Below are positions 1 to 6,469 of a stretch of DNA of 9,613 bases, piece after piece. The first letter of the stretch is position 1; every line of letters starts with the position of its first letter. The notes below the pieces were generated by a model, which saw only the letters and a list, made by a program, of their open reading frames with translations, was not told the origin of the DNA and ran no database searches. The stretch covers positions 1 through 9,613 of the forward strand of contig CALERM010000158.1 in assembly GCA_937907715.1 (NCBI GenBank), read 5' to 3'. Source of the stretch: an uncultured Clostridia bacterium (GTDB lineage: Bacteria > Bacillota > Clostridia > Oscillospirales > Oscillospiraceae). The translations under genes were made by a program, and so were the position numbers.

Positions 1-395
1 GTCTCCAGAAGCGCCGCAAGATGCGCGTCAAAATACGTTTCAACCGGCTCGCCCGCGCGCACCTGCGTATAGGTCACAAATTCGTTGTCCGGATAGGTGT
101 CGTTGGAAAAGAGCGCATTTTTGATTTCCTTCACGCGCTCGTCCGACTGCCCGGGCAGAATCTCATAGCTTGAGGTCTCATAGCGCTCCAACACATAACG
201 TGGAATCGTCACGCGGTGAAAGTCCACACCCTCCCAGGTGAAGGTCTCAGAGCCGAGGACCTTCGGAAGCGAAATGCCTTCGAGCGCCTGATCGGTGAAG
301 GCGGTTTCCGCTGCGCCCGCCTGCAAAGAAAGCGCGCAAAGCGCCAGCATGCCAAACAGCACGCCGAGCGCCAGTCTTCGAAGCTTCTGTTTCAT
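1..395 (-). CDS. Secreted protein of unknown function, 5' part only
   Basis: This is the N-terminal 131 residues of a gene that runs off the left edge of the window, so its stop codon and full length are unknown. The ATG at 395 is preceded by AAGGA about 8 bases upstream. The protein begins with a Sec signal peptide: basic MKQKLRR, a hydrophobic core at about residues 8-24, and an AGA-A cleavage site near residue 28. There is no lipobox Cys, so it is probably released or anchored by a later domain. The mature part contains EGISLPKVLGSETFTWEGVDF and then a mixed polar region that I do not recognise. It starts 13 bp after the stop of the lipoprotein at 409-690 and is the last visible member of the dlt-containing transcription unit. 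The reading frame is open throughout. A function cannot be assigned from what is visible. Confidence 0.8.
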   Translation of the reverse strand, partial: MKQKLRRLALGVLFGMLALCALSLQAGAAETAFTDQALEGISLPKVLGSETFTWEGVDFHRVTIPRYVLERYETSSYEILPGQSDERVKEIKNALFSNDTYPDNEFVTYTQVRAGEPVETYFDAHLAALLE

Positions 396-408
396 TCCGG
401 GTTCCTTT

Positions 409-690
409 CTATTTCTGTTCGATCACATCGTAGACCGTCTCCGCGCCGTCCGGTGCGCGGTAGGTGTAAACCGTAAAGCCGTCGTAGGAAAGCTCGCCGT
501 CCTCGCCGTCTCCGAGACAGGACGAGGCATAGCTTTCGTTATTCGGTTCGCCGATGGCGTCTGTCAGCGTGGTCAGATTTTCTCCGATCATCTGCTGCGC
601 CGTCTCAAAGCTGTTCTTCTTTTCGCCGCATGCGCAAAGCAGCAGGCTGAGCGCAAGCGCAAGCACCAAAAGTGTTCCGATTTTTTTCAT
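409..690 (-). CDS. Small lipoprotein (lip3) with SC...YDGFTVYTY domain
   Basis: A 93-residue predicted lipoprotein of unknown function. The start at 690 is chosen because GGAGGG lies 6 bases upstream and because it gives a proper signal peptide. A longer in-frame start at 807 would overlap the dltX-like gene and hide the signal. The N-terminus is MKK followed by a hydrophobic run and the lipobox LCAC, so Cys21 is the likely lipidated residue and the protein faces outward on the cytoplasmic membrane. The mature domain contains AIGEP (about residues 45-49), an isolated Cys58 in SSC, and YDGFTVYTY (69-77). The same signature occurs in the lipoprotein at 6008-6445 and, more weakly, in the one at 5482-5994, so these are paralogues in one operon. 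The pattern recalls small beta-lactamase-inhibitor-like (BLIP/SmpA type) folds, but that is a guess. It follows the dltX-like gene by 11 bp. Confidence 0.85.
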   Translation of the reverse strand: MKKIGTLLVLALALSLLLCACGEKKNSFETAQQMIGENLTTLTDAIGEPNNESYASSCLGDGEDGELSYDGFTVYTYRAPDGAETVYDVIEQK

Positions 691-701
691 AGTTCCCTCC
701 G

Positions 702-830
702 CTAAAACTCGCTGTAAACAAAGCTGACGCCCTGTGCGTCCATCAAAAGCCACGCGGCAAAGACCAATGCCGCCGTCAGCGCGCAGAAAAGCGCCGTCCA
801 ATACCACTTAGAAAGAATCGCGCGTTTCAT
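702..830 (-). CDS. dltX: DltX-like membrane microprotein
   Basis: A 42-residue ORF overlapping the last 23 bases of dltD in another frame and ending 11 bp before lip3. It starts MKRAILSKWYW, has one hydrophobic segment at about residues 11-30, and ends exactly in FVYSEF (37-42). DltX proteins are about 50-residue single-span membrane proteins encoded with dltABCD that end in a conserved FIYNEF-like motif. The C-terminal tail reaches the DltB active site, and its Tyr has been proposed to take part in D-alanyl transfer. Here the aromatic residues, the Tyr (Tyr39) and the terminal EF are kept. Size, topology, terminal motif and operon position all agree. The ribosome binding site (GGAA, about 5 bases upstream) is modest, so translation is probably coupled to dltD. 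The position after dltD is unusual: in Staphylococcus and Streptococcus the gene comes before dltA. It is easily missed because of its length. Confidence 0.8.
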   Translation of the reverse strand: MKRAILSKWYWTALFCALTAALVFAAWLLMDAQGVSFVYSEF

Positions 831-2019
831 CCGCGTTCCAGAATTCAACCATCGCCCGGTCAACGGCAAGCCACCCCTTCCAGCCCAGATGCATCGTATC
901 GCACAGGAAATACGGCGTGTACTCCTCCTGCGTCAAATCCAGCATCGTGATATTGTCATACTGCGCGGCAATCGCGCGCACGGTTTTATAGTAGATCTGC
1001 CGCGTGCTTTGTGAAAGCCCCGTATAATCGCTCCACTTGCCGTTCACCGGCACATGGACAAACAGCGCCTGAATGTCTTTTGCCTTGCAGATCTCAAACA
1101 GGCAGTGCAGATCGCCATACTCTGGCGAAACATCGTAGCAAATGTCCGCGTCCCGCCCTGCCATCTGCGAAAGCCGGTGCCCGACGTAGGTCTGATAGTA
1201 GCTGTCGAGCATGAAATAATCGTTGTTCGTCGCCTGCGACTGGGCGGTCTCCTGCGCAAGTGTTTCCTCCTGCGCCCAGTCGATCTCCCCGGGCTTTGCC
1301 TCGTTTGCCGGGAAACCTCCCCGGCGGATCAGCCGCGCGGAAACCGCCAGATCCTTCGTATCGAGCAGCCACCTGGAAATCGCCGCGTATGGAGAAAGCA
1401 CTGTTTTCAAAGCACTGTTGTCCCCGACCCACGCTTTGGAAAGAAGCCCCGCCGCCGTGTGCGTTTCCAGATTCGTCCCGTTCTGCGCATTATACTGCGA
1501 AATCAGGTTCTGCACGCGCCCGGCAAGATACTGCCGCGTTGCCTCCGGAATCTCTTCATCTGCCAGAAGCGTCAGCAGCTGCTGCTCGGAAAAGTTTGCC
1601 AGAAACAGGTCCGGCGCAATGCCGCCTTCGACATACGACTGCGGCGCAGTAATGAGGACAATTTTCTTACCCGTGAGGCTGTTTCCCGATGCGCCGATTG
1701 CCATCGCATGGACCAGCGACTGGCATGAGCCGCGCCCGACGAGATTGACCTGAAAGCCCGCGCGCTTGCCGGCAAAGAAGTTTGCCGGATGCGTAGGAAT
1801 CTCGAAGGTCTTGAGCTCGCTCGAACCGAAGATGGTCAGCGTGTCCGGAAGCTCCGCCGCTTCCTTCACAAGATACGTTCCCGTGATTTTCTCCACATCC
1901 AGCGTGTTTCCCAGCGCCTCTGGGTAGGCGGGCATCGTCTTTTGGACCGCCAACCGCACCGATAGCAGCCCCAAAACCGCTGCCGCCACGCACAAAAACG
2001 CCTTGATTGCTTTCCGCAT
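808..2019 (-). CDS. dltD: D-alanyl-lipoteichoic acid biosynthesis protein DltD
   Basis: DltD of 403 residues, close to the family's usual length. It is membrane-anchored by one N-terminal helix (about residues 6-24), with the rest outside the membrane as an SGNH-hydrolase-like domain. Visible catalytic motifs are GSSEL (65-69), which carries the nucleophilic Ser, and DTMHLGWKGWL (374-384), where Asp374 and His377 complete the triad. DltD acts last in D-alanylation and is thought to transfer D-alanine to the polyglycerol- or polyribitol-phosphate chain of teichoic acid. The start at 2019 lies 5 bp after the dltC stop; the GGAG that serves as its ribosome binding site is inside the last dltC codons, so the two are probably coupled. 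The 3' end overlaps the dltX-like gene by 23 bases. Identification is firm from motifs plus context; the acceptor polymer in this organism is inferred. Confidence 0.96.
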   Translation of the reverse strand: MRKAIKAFLCVAAAVLGLLSVRLAVQKTMPAYPEALGNTLDVEKITGTYLVKEAAELPDTLTIFGSSELKTFEIPTHPANFFAGKRAGFQVNLVGRGSCQSLVHAMAIGASGNSLTGKKIVLITAPQSYVEGGIAPDLFLANFSEQQLLTLLADEEIPEATRQYLAGRVQNLISQYNAQNGTNLETHTAAGLLSKAWVGDNSALKTVLSPYAAISRWLLDTKDLAVSARLIRRGGFPANEAKPGEIDWAQEETLAQETAQSQATNNDYFMLDSYYQTYVGHRLSQMAGRDADICYDVSPEYGDLHCLFEICKAKDIQALFVHVPVNGKWSDYTGLSQSTRQIYYKTVRAIAAQYDNITMLDLTQEEYTPYFLCDTMHLGWKGWLAVDRAMVEFWNADETRDSF

Positions 2020-2024
2020 CGCGT

Positions 2025-2243
2025 TTACTCCAGAAGCGCCGCGATCTTTGCGGGCGTGGAAATTTCCTCGCGCGTGAGGTTCGCGACATCCAGCCTGCGT
2101 CCGAAACTCTCCAGCTGCACCAGCAGCTCCACCAGCCCGAACGAGTCGAGAATGCCTTCTTCAAACAGCTCGGTGTCGGGTGCAATCTCGCCCTCGTCCG
2201 CGCCGGCAATTTCGCAAATTGCGGTAAGTACCTGATCGATCAT
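2025..2243 (-). CDS. dltC: D-alanine carrier protein DltC
   Basis: An acyl-carrier-type protein of 72 residues, slightly shorter than the usual 78 or so. The phosphopantetheine attachment motif is GILDSFGLVEL (30-40), with Ser34 expected to carry the 4'-phosphopantetheine arm. The arm receives D-alanine from DltA as a thioester and presents it to DltB at the cytoplasmic face of the membrane. The four-helix carrier pattern is recognisable, and acidic residues around the motif (EEG, DS) fit DltC. Translation starts at 2243 behind a near-perfect AGGAGGT about 8 bases upstream, whose first bases are part of the dltB stop codon (TTTTAGGAGG). It sits 12 bp after dltB and 5 bp before dltD in the standard B-C-D order. 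Confidence 0.95.
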   Translation of the reverse strand: MIDQVLTAICEIAGADEGEIAPDTELFEEGILDSFGLVELLVQLESFGRRLDVANLTREEISTPAKIAALLE

Positions 2244-2255
2244 CCTAATTACCTC

Positions 2256-3392
2256 CTAAAACAGTCTTCCGGAGAAGATCAAAAGTCCGAAGCTGAACAG
2301 ATGCAGCGTCAAAAGCCGCAGCCACCAGCTGGCGCGCGGGTCTTTTTTGAGCGCCTTGAATTTTTTGCAGCGCGTATCGAGAATGTCGTTGGCGCACATG
2401 AGAAGCCCATGATACGCGCCGTAAACCAGATACGCGCCGGTCAGTCCGTGCCAGAGTCCCATGACGAGCATCGTCAGAATGTACCCGAGATAGGAGCACG
2501 TTCTCCGTTCCTTGAACCATTTGCCGCGCAGTGCCGCCATGCAGAAGCGGGTATAGACATAATCGCGCAGGAAGGTCGAGAGCGAAATGTGCCACCGGGA
2601 CCAGAAATCCTTCATATCGACGCTCCGGAAGGGCTGGTTGAAGTTTTCCGGCTGCTCGATGCCGAGCAGATACGCCGTTCCGATTGCCATGCGGCTGTAG
2701 CCCGCGAAATTGAAGAACATGAAAAGCGTATAGCCGTACATGTATCCGAGCGTCCCAAATAATGTATCTGGCATACACGAAACCCAGTACTGCCAGATCA
2801 GATTCCCGAGAACGAAGTTATAAATCGCGCCCGTCGCCAGCCGCCAGAGTCCTTCCTTTACAAGCGTTTCATATTCTTCCGGACTTCTTGTCTTTTGGAG
2901 ATCGGCAGAAAAGCGCTGATACCGGTCCAGCGGTCCCGAGAGAATCGACGCAAAGAACAGCAGAAAATAGCTCACGTCCAGCGGGCAGAGCTTCGTCAGG
3001 TGCCCGTCGTAAATTTCAACGAGAATCTGCACCGCGCGGAACGAGACGTAGCTGATGCCGAGCATCGAGAAAACCGAAAGCTCCTGCACAAAGACGGAAA
3101 GCTTTGTGAAAACCAGCGGCTGCAGGCTCAGAAGCAGAAAAATCCACAGAACATAGCGCTTTTCTGACCTTTTCCGCACGCGAAGATACACAAAAATCAG
3201 TACCAGCTGCCAGAGCCAGAACAGTGCCAGCGTCAGAAGCTTTCGCGGTGTGTCGAAGATCAAAAGCAGCATCACCGCCGTCACGAGCGAACCGCAGACG
3301 CGAAGATTTTTTCCCCGCAGACCGAGGACTACCACCGGAAGCAGCGCCAGCGCCAGCGCGAAGAAAAAGCCAAGCCCGGAATAGGGAGTCAT
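2256..3392 (-). CDS. dltB: D-alanyl transfer MBOAT protein DltB
   Basis: A polytopic membrane protein of 378 residues in the membrane-bound O-acyltransferase (MBOAT) family, many hydrophobic helices from residue 8 to the C-terminus. It moves D-alanine from DltC inside the cell across the membrane. The MBOAT signature is clear: FWSRWHISLSTFLRDYVY (263-280) with His268, and MGLWHGLTGAYLVYGAYHG (311-329), where His315 is the expected catalytic residue and His328 is also present. The DltB core segment SILSGPLDRYQRF (149-161) is visible. The start at 3392 is 9 bp after dltA and uses AGGAGG, whose AG comes from the dltA TAG stop, so translation is likely coupled. Length is slightly below the typical 400 or so, with no break in the frame. 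Its partner candidates DltD and the DltX-like peptide are encoded downstream. Confidence 0.96.
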   Translation of the reverse strand: MTPYSGLGFFFALALALLPVVVLGLRGKNLRVCGSLVTAVMLLLIFDTPRKLLTLALFWLWQLVLIFVYLRVRKRSEKRYVLWIFLLLSLQPLVFTKLSVFVQELSVFSMLGISYVSFRAVQILVEIYDGHLTKLCPLDVSYFLLFFASILSGPLDRYQRFSADLQKTRSPEEYETLVKEGLWRLATGAIYNFVLGNLIWQYWVSCMPDTLFGTLGYMYGYTLFMFFNFAGYSRMAIGTAYLLGIEQPENFNQPFRSVDMKDFWSRWHISLSTFLRDYVYTRFCMAALRGKWFKERRTCSYLGYILTMLVMGLWHGLTGAYLVYGAYHGLLMCANDILDTRCKKFKALKKDPRASWWLRLLTLHLFSFGLLIFSGRLF

Positions 3393-3401
3393 AGCCGCCT
3401 C

Positions 3402-4898
3402 CTAAGTTGCGCGCAGCGCGCGCAGTTGTTTTTTGTCAATCTTGCCGTTTGTGTTGAGCGGAAACGAATCAACAGCAATGATTCTGCGCGGCACCATGTA
3501 AGACGGTACCAGCTCGCCCAGCTCCTTTTTGATGCGCCTTGCGCGCTGTAAGCTCCCCTCGCCGTCCGGCTTTTCCAGCATCACGTAGGCGCTCAGCGCG
3601 ACCGCCTTCCCGTCCTGCATTTCTGCCAGAACGGCAGCTCTTGCGATATTGGAAACCTTTACAAGATTATTTTCCACGTCCTCCAGCTCCACCCGGAAGC
3701 CGTTGAGCTTGATCTGATTGTCGAGTCTTCCGAGATAGTAGATCAGCCCGCCTTCCATCCGGCACAGGTCCCCCGTGCGGTAGCCGCGCCTGCCGCCGTC
3801 TTCAAAGAACGCGCGCGCGTTGAGGTCCGGTCGTCCCAGATATCCGGGGCTGACGGTCTGTCCGAGCAGGCAGAGCTCGCCCGCCTCCCCTTCCGGAAGC
3901 ACTGTTCCTTCCGCGCCGCAGATGCGCGCCTCGCAGTTGGAAAAGGCATAGCCGATGGGAAGCGGCGCATCGGCTTGCAGCATTTGCTCCGTCATCCGCG
4001 CGCCCGTCACGAGGACGGTCGTCTCCGTGGGACCATAAGCATTGACAATCGGGACGTCCGGAAAACGCGCCATCAGCTCCTGCGTCAGCTTTTTGGTCAG
4101 CACCTCGCCGCAGAACAGCATCTGCCGCAGCTGCGGCATCAGCGCGCCGCAAAACCGGTCCGACTGCACGCATAGCTCGGCAAGAGACGGCGTGGACACC
4201 CAGTCGGTCAGGTTTGCCTTTTGCAGAATTTCAAATAGCAGTTTCGGGTTTTCCAGCGCCGTCCGGTCCGCCGTCCAGAGCGTCATGCCGCGCCCGAGCG
4301 CTTCATAGAGCGCGCAGACGGATACGTCGAAGGAATAGGAAATTTCGTTCAGAAATGCGCCGTCTGGCTGCATGCCGTCAAAAAACGGACGCACCCCCGC
4401 ATGGAATGCGGCAAGATTCTTCGCCGTGATCTGCACGCCCTTGGGCTTTCCGGTCGAGCCGGAGGTGAAGAGAATGTACGCCGTCTCGTCCGGTCTCAGC
4501 CAGTCTTCTTCCGAAGCGGGCGCGCAGGTGCGCGCCAGAATCTCCCGCAGCTGCGAAAGGTTCAGCCCCGGCAGCTCCAGCGTGTCTGTCAGGTCCACGA
4601 TCACGCACGGCTTTGCCTCCGCTGCAATCTGCGCCACGCGCTCCGGCGGATATGTCACATCTACCGGCACATAGCCGCGCCCTGACTTGAGGCTTCCGAA
4701 CATGCACGCCGGAATTTCCAGCTCCTTGTGTCCGTAGATCAGCACCGGCGCTTTCCCCTCCGGCGCTTCTCGTTTCAGATACGCGGCGAACGCATCGGAC
4801 CAGCTGTTCAGTTCCCGGTAGGAAAGCGTCTTGTCGCCGTAGACAATCGCCGTGCGGCCGGTTTCGGCAAGCTGTGCAAGTTTTTTCAGGATTTCCAT
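3402..4898 (-). CDS. dltA: D-alanine--D-alanyl carrier protein ligase DltA
   Basis: An adenylating enzyme of 498 residues (family norm about 505). It activates D-alanine with ATP and loads it onto the phosphopantetheine of DltC in the cytoplasm. ANL-superfamily motifs occur in order: FTSGSTGKPKG (A3, 144-154), MLFCGEVL (260-267; the Cys matches the active-site-region Cys of known DltA enzymes), NAYGPTET (286-293), YRTGDL (373-378), GRLDNQIKLNGFRVE (about 390-404) and NGKIDKK with the C-terminal catalytic Lys near 486. The start at 4898 (MEILKKL) is preferred over an in-frame ATG at 4928, because GAGGA is 7 bases upstream and the longer form would overlap the preceding gene. It follows a transglutaminase-like lipoprotein by 10 bp with no terminator or evident promoter between them, so dlt seems to be read from upstream. 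Confidence 0.96.
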   Translation of the reverse strand: MEILKKLAQLAETGRTAIVYGDKTLSYRELNSWSDAFAAYLKREAPEGKAPVLIYGHKELEIPACMFGSLKSGRGYVPVDVTYPPERVAQIAAEAKPCVIVDLTDTLELPGLNLSQLREILARTCAPASEEDWLRPDETAYILFTSGSTGKPKGVQITAKNLAAFHAGVRPFFDGMQPDGAFLNEISYSFDVSVCALYEALGRGMTLWTADRTALENPKLLFEILQKANLTDWVSTPSLAELCVQSDRFCGALMPQLRQMLFCGEVLTKKLTQELMARFPDVPIVNAYGPTETTVLVTGARMTEQMLQADAPLPIGYAFSNCEARICGAEGTVLPEGEAGELCLLGQTVSPGYLGRPDLNARAFFEDGGRRGYRTGDLCRMEGGLIYYLGRLDNQIKLNGFRVELEDVENNLVKVSNIARAAVLAEMQDGKAVALSAYVMLEKPDGEGSLQRARRIKKELGELVPSYMVPRRIIAVDSFPLNTNGKIDKKQLRALRAT

Positions 4899-4908
4899 AT
4901 GCTCTTCC

Positions 4909-5472
4909 TCATTGTAACGCATTTTCATCCCACTGGTGCGTCTTCTTTAACAGCGCCGCGGGCGCCATGCAGTAATCCTCCGCGTGCTCGGCAAAGCTCC
5001 CGCCGAAGAGCGGATCAAAGTAGACGCCTTCGCCGCCGACAACCGCATAAACCCACGCATGGTCGACCGGCTCCGCGCCTTTCTCGCGCACAAACGTCCC
5101 CTGAACCAGCTGCGCCTCATATCCCATCCGCCGCAGCAAAACCACCATCAGCGCCGCCTGCGCGTCGCAGTTTCCCTTGCGCTTCTGTAAAAGCTCCAGC
5201 GCGAGCTGCTCGGTCAGTTCGTCCGAAAAGTCGCCGCTCGTATCCGCCGTTCCCGGTCGGTAGGTGATATCGTGGGCGATAAAATCATAGACCGCCCGCA
5301 GATTTTCCTGTTCGCTGTTTTTTGCGCTGCATCGCTCCTGTAAAAGCGCCAGCGCCGCATCGTCGAGCGCTGCGTTGCCCGTCGGCTCTCCCGCCGGCTC
5401 ATACGGCTTCGGCGCACACGCCGCCAGAACCAGCAGCAACGCGGCAAGCGTCAGAATGAACAATCTTCGCAT
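4909..5472 (-). CDS. Transglutaminase-like domain lipoprotein
   Basis: A predicted lipoprotein of 187 residues. The signal peptide MRRLFILTLAALLLVLAAC places the lipid-carrying Cys at position 19, in a LAAC lipobox. The mature part is a single transglutaminase-like (papain-fold) domain. Cys102 is in KGNCDAQAALMVVLLRRMGY, His138 in DHAWVYAV and Asp153 in YFDPLFGG, giving the complete Cys-His-Asp triad in the usual spacing, preceded by a helical Y-D-FI-HDITY segment (62-71). Bacterial members of this superfamily are proteases, peptidases or cross-linkers of envelope components; the substrate here is unknown. It starts at 5472 behind GAGGAA, 9 bp after lip2, and ends 10 bp before dltA. The placement directly ahead of dltA inside one transcription unit suggests an envelope role tied to D-alanylation; that is inference. 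Confidence 0.9.
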   Translation of the reverse strand: MRRLFILTLAALLLVLAACAPKPYEPAGEPTGNAALDDAALALLQERCSAKNSEQENLRAVYDFIAHDITYRPGTADTSGDFSDELTEQLALELLQKRKGNCDAQAALMVVLLRRMGYEAQLVQGTFVREKGAEPVDHAWVYAVVGGEGVYFDPLFGGSFAEHAEDYCMAPAALLKKTHQWDENALQ

Positions 5473-5481
5473 AACGCTTCC

Positions 5482-5994
5482 TCACTGCGCGCGATGCTCG
5501 CAGACAATGCCGATGGCAATCACCATATCGTCGTTCAGTTCAAAGTAGATCCCCGCCGGAATCATCTGATCATTGGAGGCGGGAAGCTCGAAGGACACAA
5601 CATTGCCGTTTCGGGTATAATCCGAGCCGTAGGCGTCCTCCACATCCTTGAGGCTGCTGCCGATGGTGATGCCGCGCGCAGTCTGTACGTTCGCCTGCGC
5701 ATAGGCTTCCATCAGATGCTCCGCGCCGTCATCGCCGGGATAGGTAAACACGGAAAAGCTTTCATTTGAATAGGTGCGCTCCATGCCGGAATACACGCAC
5801 GAGACCGCCTCCGCGGTTTCATACTTCCCGTCAAAAATCTCCAGAAGGGTATCGACGCTGCTCTTCGTCGTGACCTCCACGCCGTTCACGGTCATGGAAA
5901 GGTCCGTTTCTTCCAGTGTTTTCTGCCGGTTTCCGCATGCGCAGAGTACCGTGCAGATCGTCAGCGCCAGCAGCAAGGCAATTGCTTTTTTCAT
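5482..5994 (-). CDS. Two-part small lipoprotein (lip2)
   Basis: A predicted lipoprotein of 170 residues and unknown function. The start at 5994 is chosen over ATG codons at 6000 and 6117, because GAGGG lies 8 bases upstream of 5994 but only about 2-3 bases upstream of 6000. The signal peptide MKKAIALLLALTICTVLCAC gives Cys20 as the lipidation site. The first half of the mature protein resembles lip1 and lip3: an LLEIFDG segment, an isolated SC (Cys66), then ESFSVFTY (78-85) and DGAE. The second half has GITIGSSLKDVEDAYG (108-123), a pattern seen in SmpA/BLIP-like lipoproteins in which a short helix precedes a beta sheet, then a FELP...IPAGIYFELNDDMVIAIGIV strand-rich end. This suggests two related small domains in tandem. 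It follows lip1 by 13 bp and precedes the transglutaminase-like gene by 9 bp. Confidence 0.87.
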   Translation of the reverse strand: MKKAIALLLALTICTVLCACGNRQKTLEETDLSMTVNGVEVTTKSSVDTLLEIFDGKYETAEAVSCVYSGMERTYSNESFSVFTYPGDDGAEHLMEAYAQANVQTARGITIGSSLKDVEDAYGSDYTRNGNVVSFELPASNDQMIPAGIYFELNDDMVIAIGIVCEHRAQ

Positions 5995-6007
5995 CTTCAT
6001 TTCCCTC

Positions 6008-6445
6008 TTATTCTGCGTCGACAATCGTCTCGACGCCGTTTTCCCGATAGGTATAGACCGTAAAGCCATCGTAGGTCCAGACGCCGTCGTCGCCGGGTCC
6101 GGAGCAGGACGCTTCATACTGCGTTTCCAGCGGCTCTCCGATTGCAGAAATCAGCGCTGCCGCGTCCTGATCAACGAAGGAAAGCGCTGTTTCCAATGCA
6201 CCCGGCTCCTCGGGCGCTTCCTCCGGCTCCTGCGCGGGCGCATCGTCGGTCTGCGCTGCCGCTTCCTCCGGCTCCTGTGCAGTCGCTTCCTGCTGCGCGG
6301 CGGGCGTTTCCTCCGGAAGCTGCTGCTCCGTTACCTCCTGCGCGTCCGGCGCAGGTGTTTCGGACGCAGGCTCCGCCGTTTCCCCGCAGGCACACAGCAG
6401 CGCCAGACAAAGCGTCAACATCAAAATAGCAATGCTCTTTTTCAA
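6008..6445 (-). CDS. Pro/Glu/Ala-rich linker lipoprotein (lip1)
   Basis: A predicted lipoprotein of 145 residues. The start is TTG at 6445, supported by AGGAG about 7 bases upstream and by the proper signal MKKSIAILMLTLCLALLCAC, with lipidated Cys20. Residues 21-83 form a low-complexity acidic linker rich in Pro, Glu, Ala and Gln, including the repeat QEPEEA at 57-62 and 72-77. The linker probably spaces the C-terminal domain away from the membrane, through the wall. That domain (84-145) has AIGEP (101-105), SC (Cys114), YDGFTVYTY (125-133) and ENGVETIVDAE, matching lip3 closely; the domain itself is unassigned. It follows the SLH/transglutaminase-like gene by 24 bp and precedes lip2 by 13 bp. 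Paralogues on both sides of the dlt genes suggest duplication within this operon. Confidence 0.85.
   Translation of the reverse strand: MKKSIAILMLTLCLALLCACGETAEPASETPAPDAQEVTEQQLPEETPAAQQEATAQEPEEAAAQTDDAPAQEPEEAPEEPGALETALSFVDQDAAALISAIGEPLETQYEASCSGPGDDGVWTYDGFTVYTYRENGVETIVDAE
6215..6277. repeat. 18-bp in-frame direct repeat in lip1 linker
   Basis: Two identical 18-bp copies (6215-6232 and 6260-6277, plus-strand CGCTTCCTCCGGCTCCTG) are spaced 45 bp apart, a whole number of codons. They encode QEPEEA twice in the disordered linker of the lipoprotein. This is a typical slippage-prone coding repeat and could let linker length vary between strains. Confidence 0.75.
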
Positions 6446-6469
6446 AACCTTTCTCCTCTTTTCTGCGCT

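Noticed and set aside
691..807. N-terminal extension of lip3 to 807
   Set aside because: It would bury the lipoprotein signal 39 residues inside the protein and overlaps the dltX-like gene; the GGAGGG before 690 fixes the start.
2007..2762. Plus-strand ORF of 251 codons opposite dltC and dltB
   Set aside because: The opposite strand encodes clear DltC and DltB motifs; no independent evidence supports the antisense frame.
5995..6117. N-terminal extension of lip2 to 6117 or 6000
   Set aside because: The extension precedes the signal peptide and overlaps lip1; ribosome binding site spacing fits 5994.
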